From the NCBI GenBank assembly GCA_965224535.1, contig CBDCZR010000043.1, positions 1 through 64,000 of the forward strand: 64,000 nucleotides of DNA. The letters run 5' to 3'. Below, piece by piece: positions 35,059-44,004 of the stretch. This DNA comes from JBCDHN01 sp965224535. Its GTDB lineage: Bacteria > Verrucomicrobiota > Verrucomicrobiia > Verrucomicrobiales > DEV007. A program made the position numbers and the translations under genes. Below the pieces are notes generated by a model. That model was given only the letters and a program-made list of their open reading frames with translations. It was not told the DNA's origin and did not search any database. Position 1 is the first letter of the stretch. Each line of letters begins with the position of its first letter.

Positions 35059-36372
35059 TCACTTTCCATCCACCGCGATCAAAGTCTCGTAGTTTCGGAA
35101 AAACAGCTTGCCGTTCGCGATTGCCGGAGTGGCGTGATAGGTCGCAGAGCCGGGAAGTTGGTTTTCCGATACCTTGGTGAAGGTATCGCCGCATTCGATG
35201 ACCGTGGTGATTCCGCGCACGTTATGACAGTAAATGTTTCCGCCGCCGGCGATCGGCGAAGCGTAGTTTTTTCCGCCGGCCAGCCGGGCTTCCCAGAGTG
35301 TTTTTCCGGTCTGTAGATCCTTACAAAAGGCCATCGCTGAATCACGAACGAAGTAGACCCTGCCACCAACACAAACGGGCGTGGGACGATCCGGACTGCG
35401 GCCTCTCACCGTCCAAATTCGACCGTCCTCACCAATTTCGCCGGCGGCGTCTTTTTCGATCCTGTAGGCGATTGCCCGTCCGTTGGATTGCGGATTGCCC
35501 GAGCACTGAATCACCCAACCATTTTCAGCAACCGCGGGGGATGGAATGATGCGGCCGGTCTTTGAGTTGATCTTCAATCCGTCGGCGACCCAGACCTGCT
35601 TGCCATCGCGCAAATCGTATCCGGCGAGGCGATCGGCGCCGGCGACGAGAAGACGGGGCGTTCCGGATTGGTCATTTGGCTTCCAAATCGCGGGTGTGGC
35701 GTAAGAATCGTTGCCGTCGACGAAGGTCTCGAAATTGCGGTCGATTTTCCAGAGCGTTTTGCCGCTGCCGGCATCGATGGCGACGACATAGGCCGGGCCC
35801 TTGCTGAGGCAGGAAAGGTAGAGCGTCCCCTGCCAAAGCCGGGGTGAAAAGGAGACGCCGAAATTGATGTCGAGCGCACCGTAGTCGTCGTTCAAATTCC
35901 GCGACCAAAGCTTGTTTCCGCTACGATCGTAACAGACCAGGTCCGCCGTGCCGAACAACGCGCAAACCAGCGAATCGTTCGCGGCCACGGTCGGTGAAGC
36001 GGCATCGTGATCGCGATGGTAGAGGCCGAATTTCGCCTTGGCGGGAAGCTTCCCTTCGCCGGTGTTTCGTTCCCAACGCAGGGCGCCGGATGCTTCGTCA
36101 AAAGCATGCAACCACAGAGAAGTGTCCTTGCGTTGAGCCGTGACATAGACCGTGCCGCCGGCCACGACGGGCGAAGAATTTCCCCGCCCCTGGAGTTCGG
36201 CCTGCCACGCGATGCCTTCCTCGGCGCTCCATTTGGTGGGTAAGTTAGTTTCCGGCGATCTTCCGTCGCCGGTTGCGCCACGGAAGCCTGGCCAGTCTTC
36301 GGCTTGGCAAATCGACGCAGCCAGGAGCACGGAAACGGCAAAAATGGTGGTGGTGTTAGGAATCTTCATCAT
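35059..36372 (-). CDS. secreted PQQ-like beta-propeller protein
   Basis: I use ATG 36372 (MMKIPN), directly before a signal peptide (TIFAVSVLLAASICQAED), and not the longer upstream frame. The body has propeller blades with the W-docking style: DWPGFRGATGDGRS, SGALRWERNTGEG, SGNKLWSRNLNDD, SGKTLWKIDRNF, and TGKTLWEARLAGG. Proteins of this form are abundant in PVC bacteria; they are named after PQQ dehydrogenases but mostly lack cofactor residues. Function unknown, probably a periplasmic scaffold. 437 residues. Third propeller-bearing locus of its kind in the window. Confidence 0.85.
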   Translation of the reverse strand: MMKIPNTTTIFAVSVLLAASICQAEDWPGFRGATGDGRSPETNLPTKWSAEEGIAWQAELQGRGNSSPVVAGGTVYVTAQRKDTSLWLHAFDEASGALRWERNTGEGKLPAKAKFGLYHRDHDAASPTVAANDSLVCALFGTADLVCYDRSGNKLWSRNLNDDYGALDINFGVSFSPRLWQGTLYLSCLSKGPAYVVAIDAGSGKTLWKIDRNFETFVDGNDSYATPAIWKPNDQSGTPRLLVAGADRLAGYDLRDGKQVWVADGLKINSKTGRIIPSPAVAENGWVIQCSGNPQSNGRAIAYRIEKDAAGEIGEDGRIWTVRGRSPDRPTPVCVGGRVYFVRDSAMAFCKDLQTGKTLWEARLAGGKNYASPIAGGGNIYCHNVRGITTVIECGDTFTKVSENQLPGSATYHATPAIANGKLFFRNYETLIAVDGK

Positions 36373-36555
36373 TTTTTTCGGTGAAAGGTGGAAACGGGGC
36401 AGGGGCGCAAGGTGGACCGGCGAAATGAGGCGGTCAGTCACATTGCAGCACGATCGCGACGCGGAATTGATCCTGTCTGATTCGCGAAAAAACAATCGCG
36501 CCGGGCAAATTTGGACCATCGCGGCGGCCGCGGTCGCAACCATTTCCTTGGCCCG

Positions 36556-38106
36556 TCATTTTTCGCTCTCCGCGCCAAAGGCGAACAAATCCGCATCGCG
36601 CAGAAAAATCTCCAGCCGAATCGTCTGACCAGCAAGCTCAGCCAACGATTTTTCGCCCCAAGTCACCAGGCGCCGCGTTTCATCCTCGCTGGAAATCGTG
36701 CAACCCGCGTGATCGTAGCCCTCGCGCGGTTTTCGCCGCCGATCGCTGATGCGCACCGACGCAACGGCGTCTTCCCCGTCAAAACCCAGGTTCAGCCACA
36801 AATTCCCGCCCGGCCAGACCATCGTGCGCGTGCACACCACACCGCCGCCGGCCGGCCCGCGCCGTGAAAAGAGCCGCTCCCGCTTGCAGGTCGCCAATCC
36901 CACGGTTCCATCGCGCTCCGGCGTGCCGTGCGGGCCATCCCAGCCGGTGTAGTAGAACCGCCACTCATCGCCCACCTCAACCCAGGCCGGCGAGGCGAAA
37001 ATCATGGTGTCGTCCCAGGTGCCGTCCTCGCCGTAGGCGATCATTTTGGGTCTGTTAGGCAGCCGTTGCCAGTGAATCGCGTCGCGGCTGGTGATCAGCT
37101 CGGTGTGGATGAAGTCGTTGAGCCGAAACACCTCCAGCGCGCCCCAAAACAGCCCGTGGCGATGGACTGTGGGCATGCCGTAGAAAAAATGATGGTGCGT
37201 CTGGCCATCGCGCTCGTCGGGAACCAGCAACGTGCGCGGCTCGTCGTGTTGCAGCCAGTCGGTCCACAATTCCGGGCTGCGCATGCTCGCCATGCGCCGG
37301 GACGCGCCAGTGTCGTTCGGCTCATCGCCAAAGGCGCGGTACATCTGTTTGGCGCGGCAAAACATGACGTAGGTGTTCGTGTTAGGGTCGTGGCTGATGG
37401 TGTTGGGGCAGTCGCTGTGCAGGTGGGCGATGTGCATGCTTTCGCCCATGTCGAACCGGACGCCGTCCTTGGTTCCCGCCAGGTGAATGCCGGAGACATC
37501 ACCGGCGCCGCGGCCTTTCACGCGGTACATGAGCACATGCCGGTAACCGCGGCGGGCATCCTCGGGCAAGCCTTCCAAAACCGCCGGCGCGCAGGTTTCC
37601 AATTCCGGACGGTCCGGGATGCCGATGACGATATTGTTAGGCTGGGCGTGGGTTTTTCCGGGAAAGAGATCGAGCGCCGGTTTTGTCCATGTTAGGCCGT
37701 CTGGCGACTCCGCGTAAGCCACGTCCGTGCGAAATTTGCGACCCTGTTCGTGGGAATCGCGCACCTGGCGGTTGGCCTGGTAGTACATGCGAAAAAGCGC
37801 ATCGCCGGTTTCGGCATTGTCGCGAATCACCCAGATGTAGCTCGGCTTATCATTGGCGAAAACCTGGAACGGGCTCTGAGGATGCTTGGCCGGCGGATGA
37901 AACACGCGAACCACAGACTGCCGCTTGGATCGGGTGGCCCAGTGATTATCGACCACGTAGGAATCGTGGACGAATTGAGGCACGCCACGCGGGATTTGCA
38001 GGGGTTCGGCCGGAAGCTGGGCTATGGCGAACGCAGGAAGCAGGACGAGGGGGACGGCGATGGCGAGAAACTTGGCCACGATGGGCTTCGGCGATTTTGG
38101 GGCCAT
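36556..38106 (-). CDS. secreted five-bladed propeller, glycoside-hydrolase-like (GH32/43/130 type)
   Basis: 516 residues with a signal peptide (KFLAIAVPLVLLPAFAIAQ). The architecture is a five-bladed beta-propeller of the GH32/GH43/GH62 type, seen in YIWVIRDNAETGDALFRMYYQ, TDVAYAESPDGLTWTKPAL, MYRVKGRGAGDVSGIHLA, ELITSRDAIHWQRLPNRP, and ASPAWVEVGDEWRFYYTGWD, ending in a beta-sandwich (VSIRISD-like VASVRISDRRRK). The exact catalytic acids cannot be fixed by eye. Close relatives are usually hypothetical proteins in planctomycetes. It sits between a PQQ-like gene and another glycosidase-like gene. Confidence 0.7.
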   Translation of the reverse strand: MAPKSPKPIVAKFLAIAVPLVLLPAFAIAQLPAEPLQIPRGVPQFVHDSYVVDNHWATRSKRQSVVRVFHPPAKHPQSPFQVFANDKPSYIWVIRDNAETGDALFRMYYQANRQVRDSHEQGRKFRTDVAYAESPDGLTWTKPALDLFPGKTHAQPNNIVIGIPDRPELETCAPAVLEGLPEDARRGYRHVLMYRVKGRGAGDVSGIHLAGTKDGVRFDMGESMHIAHLHSDCPNTISHDPNTNTYVMFCRAKQMYRAFGDEPNDTGASRRMASMRSPELWTDWLQHDEPRTLLVPDERDGQTHHHFFYGMPTVHRHGLFWGALEVFRLNDFIHTELITSRDAIHWQRLPNRPKMIAYGEDGTWDDTMIFASPAWVEVGDEWRFYYTGWDGPHGTPERDGTVGLATCKRERLFSRRGPAGGGVVCTRTMVWPGGNLWLNLGFDGEDAVASVRISDRRRKPREGYDHAGCTISSEDETRRLVTWGEKSLAELAGQTIRLEIFLRDADLFAFGAESEK

Positions 38107-38169
38107 TGAAGGTAAATTTGAGGCTACCGGTGCAATACGACGCGATCGTCCTCGGGGCGGATCCGCAGC

Positions 38170-39801
38170 CTATGGCAGCGGCGCGGAATCCAGGATTTTC
38201 AGCAGGGGACGGTAGCCGTATTTGTTGAGCACGGCGATGACTCCGCGATCGCTGTTGTCTCGCGCCACGTCGGCGTAGATGCCGAGGGCGTTGTGCATGG
38301 CCTCGACCGAAAGCTCCAGGTTTTCCAGCTGAGCATCCGCGTTAGCCTGCGATTTCGCGATTGCCGCGGCGCGCGCCGTTTCCACCGCGGTGAGGTAGTG
38401 CAGGCCAAAGGTGAAACGCTTGGCGTGGTGCAGGGTGAACTCCCGGGCGCCGCCTCTCGCGCGGGTGTTGGCGCGATACATCTCGTTCACCGCGGTGACG
38501 AAGTGGCCTTTGACCTTGGCCCACCACTCGGGCGTGGCTTTGTTGGTTTGGTAATGCTTGAGGAACATGTCAGGAGCCGGAACGGCGAAATCGGGATCGT
38601 TTTTCGCGATCGACGCGGAGGCTTGTTCGAGCGCCTCGAAGGCTAACGCAACCCGGTCAGCCACGCCTTCGCCGCAAATCGGCGTGACGAGGTCGTCGAG
38701 CGCGGCTCGCGGGGTGATTTCGGCGTTGAAGGAGGCTTGCGAGAGGAAGTGGACGCCGTGGTTGTGATCGCCGGGAATCGCGCAATCGACCAGGAAGCCT
38801 TCGCTGTACTCGCGGACGCTGGCGAGCCGCTTGGGAAGGGCGCCGGTGGCTAACAACGGAAGCAAGCCGCCATTTTTCTGGCCGAGGGCGATGGGCATGA
38901 GTTGGTAGGCGGTCCAATCCGCGTTTTCGTAGGCTTTTTTGGCGGCTTCGGCGTGTTTTTGGTCGATTTCGATCCTCGCCTTCATTCCCAGCGCGTGCGC
39001 GGTTGTGATGATGCCGTTGGCGAACTCGTTGCCGGCTGCGAGCCGCTCGATGTAGGTCGTTTTGCCGGCAAAATCGGGATTTTCGAAGACCTTGGAGCGC
39101 CCGAACGCCGGCCGGCCCGCGGTATCGCCGTCCACGCGGAATTCCTCGCCGTTCCAGAGCACGCCGCGCTTTTCATCCGTGTCCGAATCGAGGAACGGCT
39201 GGTCGGGATGAATCGCCAGGATCACCTGGTTGAACTTCAGCTTCGCCAGTTGCCGCAGCAGATTTTGTAGCTCTGTCAGGCCCCAGGATTCCTGGCTGGC
39301 AGGACCGCGGCCGATCGTCTTCCAGGCGCGAATTTTCACGTTCGGCGCGAACCTCGCGTCAAGGCCGTCGAGCGAGAATTTCGGCGTTTCTTTCGGCGGA
39401 AAATCGCCGTGAAGCAGGTAGCGGTAGCCGAAGTGGCGTCCCAGCTCGCACGCGGCCCAGTAACCCGCCGCAGGGTCGTCGCCGCCCACGATGAGCTTGC
39501 CATCGGCGCTCTTCAAAAAGTGCTCCTGTGGGCTTAGTTTCTCCGGCCAGGCCGATTTCGGAATCGCGGGATTCGTCTCCGGCGTGCCTAACAAAACCAC
39601 GTTTTCCGCGTTTTGCGGCAAACCCGGTGAAACCTGGACTTCGGCCTCAAAAAGCCGCTGAAACTGGCTGGAAAGTTGCTCGGCGGAGAGCGTCACCAAT
39701 TCGTGCGGATCGTCGCCGGTGACGATGGAAATTTTGGGCCCCGCGATGAGGCTGCTAGCGGCCCAAAACGCGGCAAACGTGGAAAAAAGCGCGGTTTTCA
39801 T
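38170..39801 (-). CDS. secreted glycosidase-like protein (GH67/GH20 N-domain type, catalytic TIM barrel)
   Basis: 543 residues with a signal peptide (LFSTFAAFWAASSLIAGP). The N-terminal domain (KISIVTGDDPHELVTLSAEQL, NAENVVLLGTPETNPAI, DPAAGYWAACELGRHFGYRYLL) matches the alpha/beta domain that precedes the barrel in GH67 and GH20 enzymes. A barrel-like part follows (LTELQNLLRQLAKLKFNQVI, IITTAHALGMKARIEID), and then a helical C-terminal domain. Probably acts on acidic or amino sugars. Its start is 2 bp from the stop of the gene before it, indicating one transcript. Confidence 0.62.
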   Translation of the reverse strand: MKTALFSTFAAFWAASSLIAGPKISIVTGDDPHELVTLSAEQLSSQFQRLFEAEVQVSPGLPQNAENVVLLGTPETNPAIPKSAWPEKLSPQEHFLKSADGKLIVGGDDPAAGYWAACELGRHFGYRYLLHGDFPPKETPKFSLDGLDARFAPNVKIRAWKTIGRGPASQESWGLTELQNLLRQLAKLKFNQVILAIHPDQPFLDSDTDEKRGVLWNGEEFRVDGDTAGRPAFGRSKVFENPDFAGKTTYIERLAAGNEFANGIITTAHALGMKARIEIDQKHAEAAKKAYENADWTAYQLMPIALGQKNGGLLPLLATGALPKRLASVREYSEGFLVDCAIPGDHNHGVHFLSQASFNAEITPRAALDDLVTPICGEGVADRVALAFEALEQASASIAKNDPDFAVPAPDMFLKHYQTNKATPEWWAKVKGHFVTAVNEMYRANTRARGGAREFTLHHAKRFTFGLHYLTAVETARAAAIAKSQANADAQLENLELSVEAMHNALGIYADVARDNSDRGVIAVLNKYGYRPLLKILDSAPLP

Positions 39802-39803
39802 GC

Positions 39804-41243
39804 TTACTTGGCTTCGTTAGAGATGCAAATCACGCTTTCGCGCGTTCGAAAAAACAGCCGCCCGTTCGAGATCGACGGCGTTGCCAGGATTTCCTCGCCC
39901 AGGTCGTTTTTCGCGAGAATTTTCAGCTCCGGCGAATCTTCGGCCACGACGACAAATCCGTTGCGCCCAGCAAAGAAAATCTTGCCGTCACCGGCGACCG
40001 GCGAGGCGTAGTAGTCGCCAAAATTGCGCAACCGCGTCCGTCCCCAGACCTCCTCGCCGTTGCTCGCGTCGAAGCAGCTCGAAATCCCGCCCGACTTCAC
40101 GACGTGCAGCCGGTTGCTGACCACCAGCGGCGAGGCCAGGTTCGACGGCGACTTGTTGTCGATGTTCCAGAGCAGGTGCGTCGCGGTCACGTCGCCGTTT
40201 CCGCCGCCGCGCACGGCCTGGATGGTGTTGCCGCCCCCAACCAGGTTATCGGGATGCTGGAAGGCGGTTTCGATCTCCTCGGCGTCGATTTTCGCGTCCT
40301 TGTTTTTGTCGGAAAGGTCGAAGCGCGCGTGAAATTCAGGCGGCGCTTCGGTTCGCTCCAGCTTGCCGTCCTGGTTCGTGTCCAGCCACTCCATCAGCGC
40401 GTATTTGAGCGTGCGCGAGGCATCTCCGTAACTTTGCACCGCCACGAAAATTTTGTCTTCCACTACCACCGGCGAGGTCATGATGGTGCGCAGCAGGGTG
40501 TTGCACGTCCAGCGTTCGGCGCCGGTTGCGGGGTCGTAGCCCTTGAGTTTTCCGGAACCGGCGATGACCAGATCGGTCCGGCCATTCGCCTTGCAAAACA
40601 CCGGCAGCGCGTAGCCGGCCAACATCTCGGGACGCGCCGTGCGCCAGATTTCCTCGCCGCTCTTGACGTCCAGCGCCATGACGAAGGGGTTCAAATCGTC
40701 GTCCTGACAGAAAAACACGCGCCCCTCGCGAACCACCGGCGATGCGCCCGGCCCCCAATCCATGAGGTAAGCCGGCGCCGGGACTTTGTGCCGCCAAACT
40801 TCGTCGCCGCTAGCTGCATCAAAGGCGATGATGCCGAGCGTGCTGAAGTAGGCGTAGACGTTTTGGCCGTCCGCCGCGGGTGTGGACGAAGCGTGGCTAT
40901 TGGGCGGGGTGATGCGTGGAAGCGGCCCGGTTTCCAGGTCTTTGCGCCAGATTTGCTCGCCGCTGGCCGCGTTGTGGCAGAAGACGCTGAAGGTCTCTTC
41001 GCCGGTCATCCCGGTGTTGAAGACGCGGTCGCCAACGACGATGGCCGAGCCGATTCCATCGCCCAGTTCGGCGCGCCAGAGCAGCTTGTTTTCGTAGGAA
41101 AACTCGGTCGGCAGCGGCTTGGTTTCGGAGGAAACGCTGCTGCCGTTGATTCCGCGGAACTGCGGCCAGTCTGCCGAAAACGCGTTGCCTGGCGCAAGCA
41201 AAAGCGCCAAGGCAGCCGCAGGGAGAAAACGTGGGTTTTTCAT
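39804..41243 (-). CDS. secreted PQQ-like propeller with EF-hand insert
   Basis: Start at ATG 41243 (MKNPRFLPAAALALLLAPG signal peptide); the listed upstream extension is basic and unlikely. The propeller blades are DWPQFRGINGSSVSS, SGEQIWRKDLETG, SGDEVWRHKVPAP, SGEEIWRTARPE, TGAERWTCNTLL. Between blades lies a pair of EF-hand calcium loops, DTNQDGKLERTE and DKNKDAKIDAEE (near residues 285-325). The insert suggests Ca-dependent docking. 479 residues. Second gene upstream of the symporter's downstream neighbours, same operon. Confidence 0.82.
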   Translation of the reverse strand: MKNPRFLPAAALALLLAPGNAFSADWPQFRGINGSSVSSETKPLPTEFSYENKLLWRAELGDGIGSAIVVGDRVFNTGMTGEETFSVFCHNAASGEQIWRKDLETGPLPRITPPNSHASSTPAADGQNVYAYFSTLGIIAFDAASGDEVWRHKVPAPAYLMDWGPGASPVVREGRVFFCQDDDLNPFVMALDVKSGEEIWRTARPEMLAGYALPVFCKANGRTDLVIAGSGKLKGYDPATGAERWTCNTLLRTIMTSPVVVEDKIFVAVQSYGDASRTLKYALMEWLDTNQDGKLERTEAPPEFHARFDLSDKNKDAKIDAEEIETAFQHPDNLVGGGNTIQAVRGGGNGDVTATHLLWNIDNKSPSNLASPLVVSNRLHVVKSGGISSCFDASNGEEVWGRTRLRNFGDYYASPVAGDGKIFFAGRNGFVVVAEDSPELKILAKNDLGEEILATPSISNGRLFFRTRESVICISNEAK

Positions 41244-41297
41244 GATCGGGTGCGAAAGCTTGGCGGTTGGTCGCGAAGGTGGCAACCGCGGATTTGG

Positions 41298-43013
41298 TCA
41301 TTCCGCGATCCAAATCGCCACCACCGCGATGATGGCCAAAACGCAGGCCCAACCCGCGGCAAATCCCAGGATCGCGCGCCGGCCGGGGATGGGAATCTCG
41401 AAATCTGAGTTTGGAAAGAAAACCCGGCGCTCGCCTGGTTGCGCGCCGTCCGGCAATTTGCAGGGTTCGGTCAAGACTTCGCCAGGGGTAACCGGGGTCC
41501 TAAGCAGCTCGTAAAACCGGTCCAACCGCTGAGAGTCGATCGGTTTGGTCGCCAGGCTAACCGCGATGCCCGCCGCGAAACCGACGACGATGTAGGCGAC
41601 CATTTGCCAAGGCAGGTAGACCGTCCAGGCGCCATCGGCCTCGCGAACGATGCCGGCGGCTTCCAACGCGGAAATTCGCCCTAACATGGCCGCAAACCAC
41701 GGCTGGCTGGTGAGGAACCAGGTTAGCACGGCGCCGACGATCGCGGCCCAGGCGCCCGGCACGGTGGTACGCCGCCAAAACAGCCCTAACCAAAACGCCA
41801 TGGCCGTCATCGTATTGATTTTCCACATGCTCTCCAACAGCGCGATCACCCCTTGCGCCCAGTAGGCCAGCGCCACACCGCCGGCTACGGCCACCAGCCC
41901 GGAAATTCGGGCCACGCGCAGGTAATGGGCGTCATCGCGGCCGCGGACCAGCGGCTTGTAGAGGTTCTGCGTCACCAGGCCGGATGCGGCGATCATGAAC
42001 GAATCGCACGAACCCATGACCGTGGCGAGCAGGGCCGCCAGAAACAGGCCGAGCAACCCGGGCAGGATTCCCGGCAAGAATTCGCGCGCCATGTTGCCGT
42101 AAACCAGGTCCGGCTCGTCGATTTGACCGCCGTAGTAAGCGATCGCCGCCAATCCGGTGAGCGACCACGCCACGGTGCAAACGCGCTTGATCATGGTGCC
42201 GCCCATGAAGCCAACCGCGCCCTCGATTTCCGTTTTCCCGGCCGAGGTGGCGGCCATGTTGTGCGGCTGAACCACGACGCCCAGCAAGTTGTTGAGCGCG
42301 ATCATGAAGATGAAAAACACCGTGATGCTGCCGGTGGTGAGCGAGAGCATGTTTTCGCCGGGACGCAGCGTCGCCAACGCGTCGCTCATGCCTTCCAGCC
42401 CGCCCACGGCGTTCAAAACCAGCGGCAGCAGCATGAAGGAAAAGAGCAATGTCAGGATGCCCTGGATGAAATCGGTGACGATGGCCGCGCCGAGGCCCCC
42501 AAGGATGCCGTAGGCGACAAAAAGCCCCGTCATCGCAAAAATCACGACGTTCGCGGGGATTTGTCCATCGGTTAGGGCGTGGACGATGGCGGCCGAGCCC
42601 TTGAGCATGAGCCCGATGGTGACCATGAACTTGCCAAGCCCCAAAAATGCGTAAAGCCCGGCCACGCCGGGATCGAACCGCGCGCGAAAGACATCGCCGG
42701 TGGTGAGAGCGCGAAAGCGGCGCATCATCGGCGCGATGAGCCAGAAAAACGGCGTGGCGAAGAGCCACATCCACTGGTACCAAATGCCCGCCAACCCGCT
42801 GGTCGACGATTTGGAGGCGACGCTCACGGCTTGGTCGGAATGGGTGGCCGTACCGAAGGCGTGCATCATCATCATGACCTTGCCAAAGCGGCGCGGGAGG
42901 AGGAAATCCGCCGTGTTTTTGACCCCGCGTGCGGCCCGGACGCCGATGTAGATGAGGCAGGCGAAGTAGAGCAGGACGACGGCGACGTCCACGATGGATA
43001 GGCCGAAAATCAC
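41298..43013 (-). CDS. sodium:solute symporter (SSS family)
   Basis: GTG 43013 is chosen because the first membrane helix (FGLSIVDVAVVLLYFACL) follows at once. 571 residues with 13-14 predicted helices. Family marks: YIGVRAARGVKNTADFLLP, WYQWMWLFATPFFWLIAPM, FMVTIGLMLKGSAAI, GILGGLGAAIVTDFIQGIL, SGLVTQNLYKP, and LYKPLV-type loops. The Na+-linked SSS transporters carry sugars, sialic acid, inositol or carboxylates; the surrounding sulfatase and glycosidase-like genes suggest a sugar or uronate. Starts 76 bp after the TIM-barrel epimerase gene. Confidence 0.88.
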   Translation of the reverse strand: MIFGLSIVDVAVVLLYFACLIYIGVRAARGVKNTADFLLPRRFGKVMMMMHAFGTATHSDQAVSVASKSSTSGLAGIWYQWMWLFATPFFWLIAPMMRRFRALTTGDVFRARFDPGVAGLYAFLGLGKFMVTIGLMLKGSAAIVHALTDGQIPANVVIFAMTGLFVAYGILGGLGAAIVTDFIQGILTLLFSFMLLPLVLNAVGGLEGMSDALATLRPGENMLSLTTGSITVFFIFMIALNNLLGVVVQPHNMAATSAGKTEIEGAVGFMGGTMIKRVCTVAWSLTGLAAIAYYGGQIDEPDLVYGNMAREFLPGILPGLLGLFLAALLATVMGSCDSFMIAASGLVTQNLYKPLVRGRDDAHYLRVARISGLVAVAGGVALAYWAQGVIALLESMWKINTMTAMAFWLGLFWRRTTVPGAWAAIVGAVLTWFLTSQPWFAAMLGRISALEAAGIVREADGAWTVYLPWQMVAYIVVGFAAGIAVSLATKPIDSQRLDRFYELLRTPVTPGEVLTEPCKLPDGAQPGERRVFFPNSDFEIPIPGRRAILGFAAGWACVLAIIAVVAIWIAE

Positions 43014-43089
43014 GGCGCCTACCCAGCCACAAATCGGCCACGGCGTCGAGGTGGATCTTGACGGCGTTGGATCGTCCTTCGCCGCAAAA

Positions 43090-43848
43090 TCAGGACGCGT
43101 TGAGGTAGGCGTCCTGAATCGCGGCGAGAAATTCGTCCTGATCTCGCGCCCACCAGCGGTCGGAAAACACCTCCACCTCATGAAACCCGGTGAAGCCCGC
43201 ATTTTCGACCCAACCGCGAATTTTGCGCACGTCGATGCAGCCTTCGCCCATCAACCCGCGATCGTTCAAAAAATCGGTGGTTGGCGTCATCCAATCGCAG
43301 ATGTGGAAGGCGAAGAGGCGCTGTTTTTCGGCGGTCAGGCGAATTTGCGCCTCCAGGTCCGGATCCCACCAAATGTGGTAGACGTCGGCGGCGATTCCCA
43401 CGAGCGGATGGCCGATTTGGTCGCAAACCTGGTTGGCGCTGGCCAAGGTATTGATCGCGCTCCGGTCCCCGGCGTACATGGGGTGAAGCGGCTCGATTGC
43501 GAGGCGAATTCCGCGTTTTTCGGCGGCGGGGAGCACCGCCGCGATGCCGTCGGCAATCTGTTGGCGGCTGATTTCGAGCAGTTGGCCGGGATCCGCGCCG
43601 CAAACGAGCACGATGAGTGGCGCGCCCAGTTCCGCGGCTTCGTCGATGGCGCGCAGGTTGTCGTCGATGGCCGATTGCCGATGGGAAGCGTCGCTGGCAG
43701 GGAAAAATCCGCCCCGGCAGAGGGAGACGATCTCCAGGTTCCGCGCGCGCAATTCGTCGCCGATTTTTGAGGGGTCATGGCCTTCCAGCCACTGGCGCCA
43801 AACGGTGATTCCGCCAAATTCAGCATCGGCGAACTTGTCCATCGCCAC
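43090..43848 (-). CDS. xylose isomerase-like TIM-barrel sugar epimerase/isomerase
   Basis: The listed ATG at 43848 gives 252 residues: FGGITVWRQWLEG, RNLEIVSLCRGGFFPASD, LGAPLIVLVCGADPG, GIRLAIEPLHPMYAGDR, VGIAADVYHIWWDPDLE, FAFHICDWMTP, and HEVEVFS, all of the AP endonuclease-2/xylose isomerase-like fold with His/Asp/Glu metal ligands. The same frame is open for 36 more codons upstream and encodes a family-typical start (SSFDRLCVHTITTKPWPIE) with no ATG, GTG or TTG in it. Either a non-standard start is used or an indel has removed the true one. First gene of the cluster; no family function assigned. Confidence 0.8.
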   Translation of the reverse strand: MAMDKFADAEFGGITVWRQWLEGHDPSKIGDELRARNLEIVSLCRGGFFPASDASHRQSAIDDNLRAIDEAAELGAPLIVLVCGADPGQLLEISRQQIADGIAAVLPAAEKRGIRLAIEPLHPMYAGDRSAINTLASANQVCDQIGHPLVGIAADVYHIWWDPDLEAQIRLTAEKQRLFAFHICDWMTPTTDFLNDRGLMGEGCIDVRKIRGWVENAGFTGFHEVEVFSDRWWARDQDEFLAAIQDAYLNAS

Positions 43849-44004
43849 CTCAATGGGCCAAGGCTTGGTGGTGATGGTGTGGACGCAGAGCCGGTCGAAT
43901 GAAGATAGGCGATTGATGATTTTTGGGGCTGAGGTGTCGAGATTACCTCATCAATCGACACTCCTCACTCGTCAAACGTCAATCATCAATCCGAAAGCCG
44001 GGAA

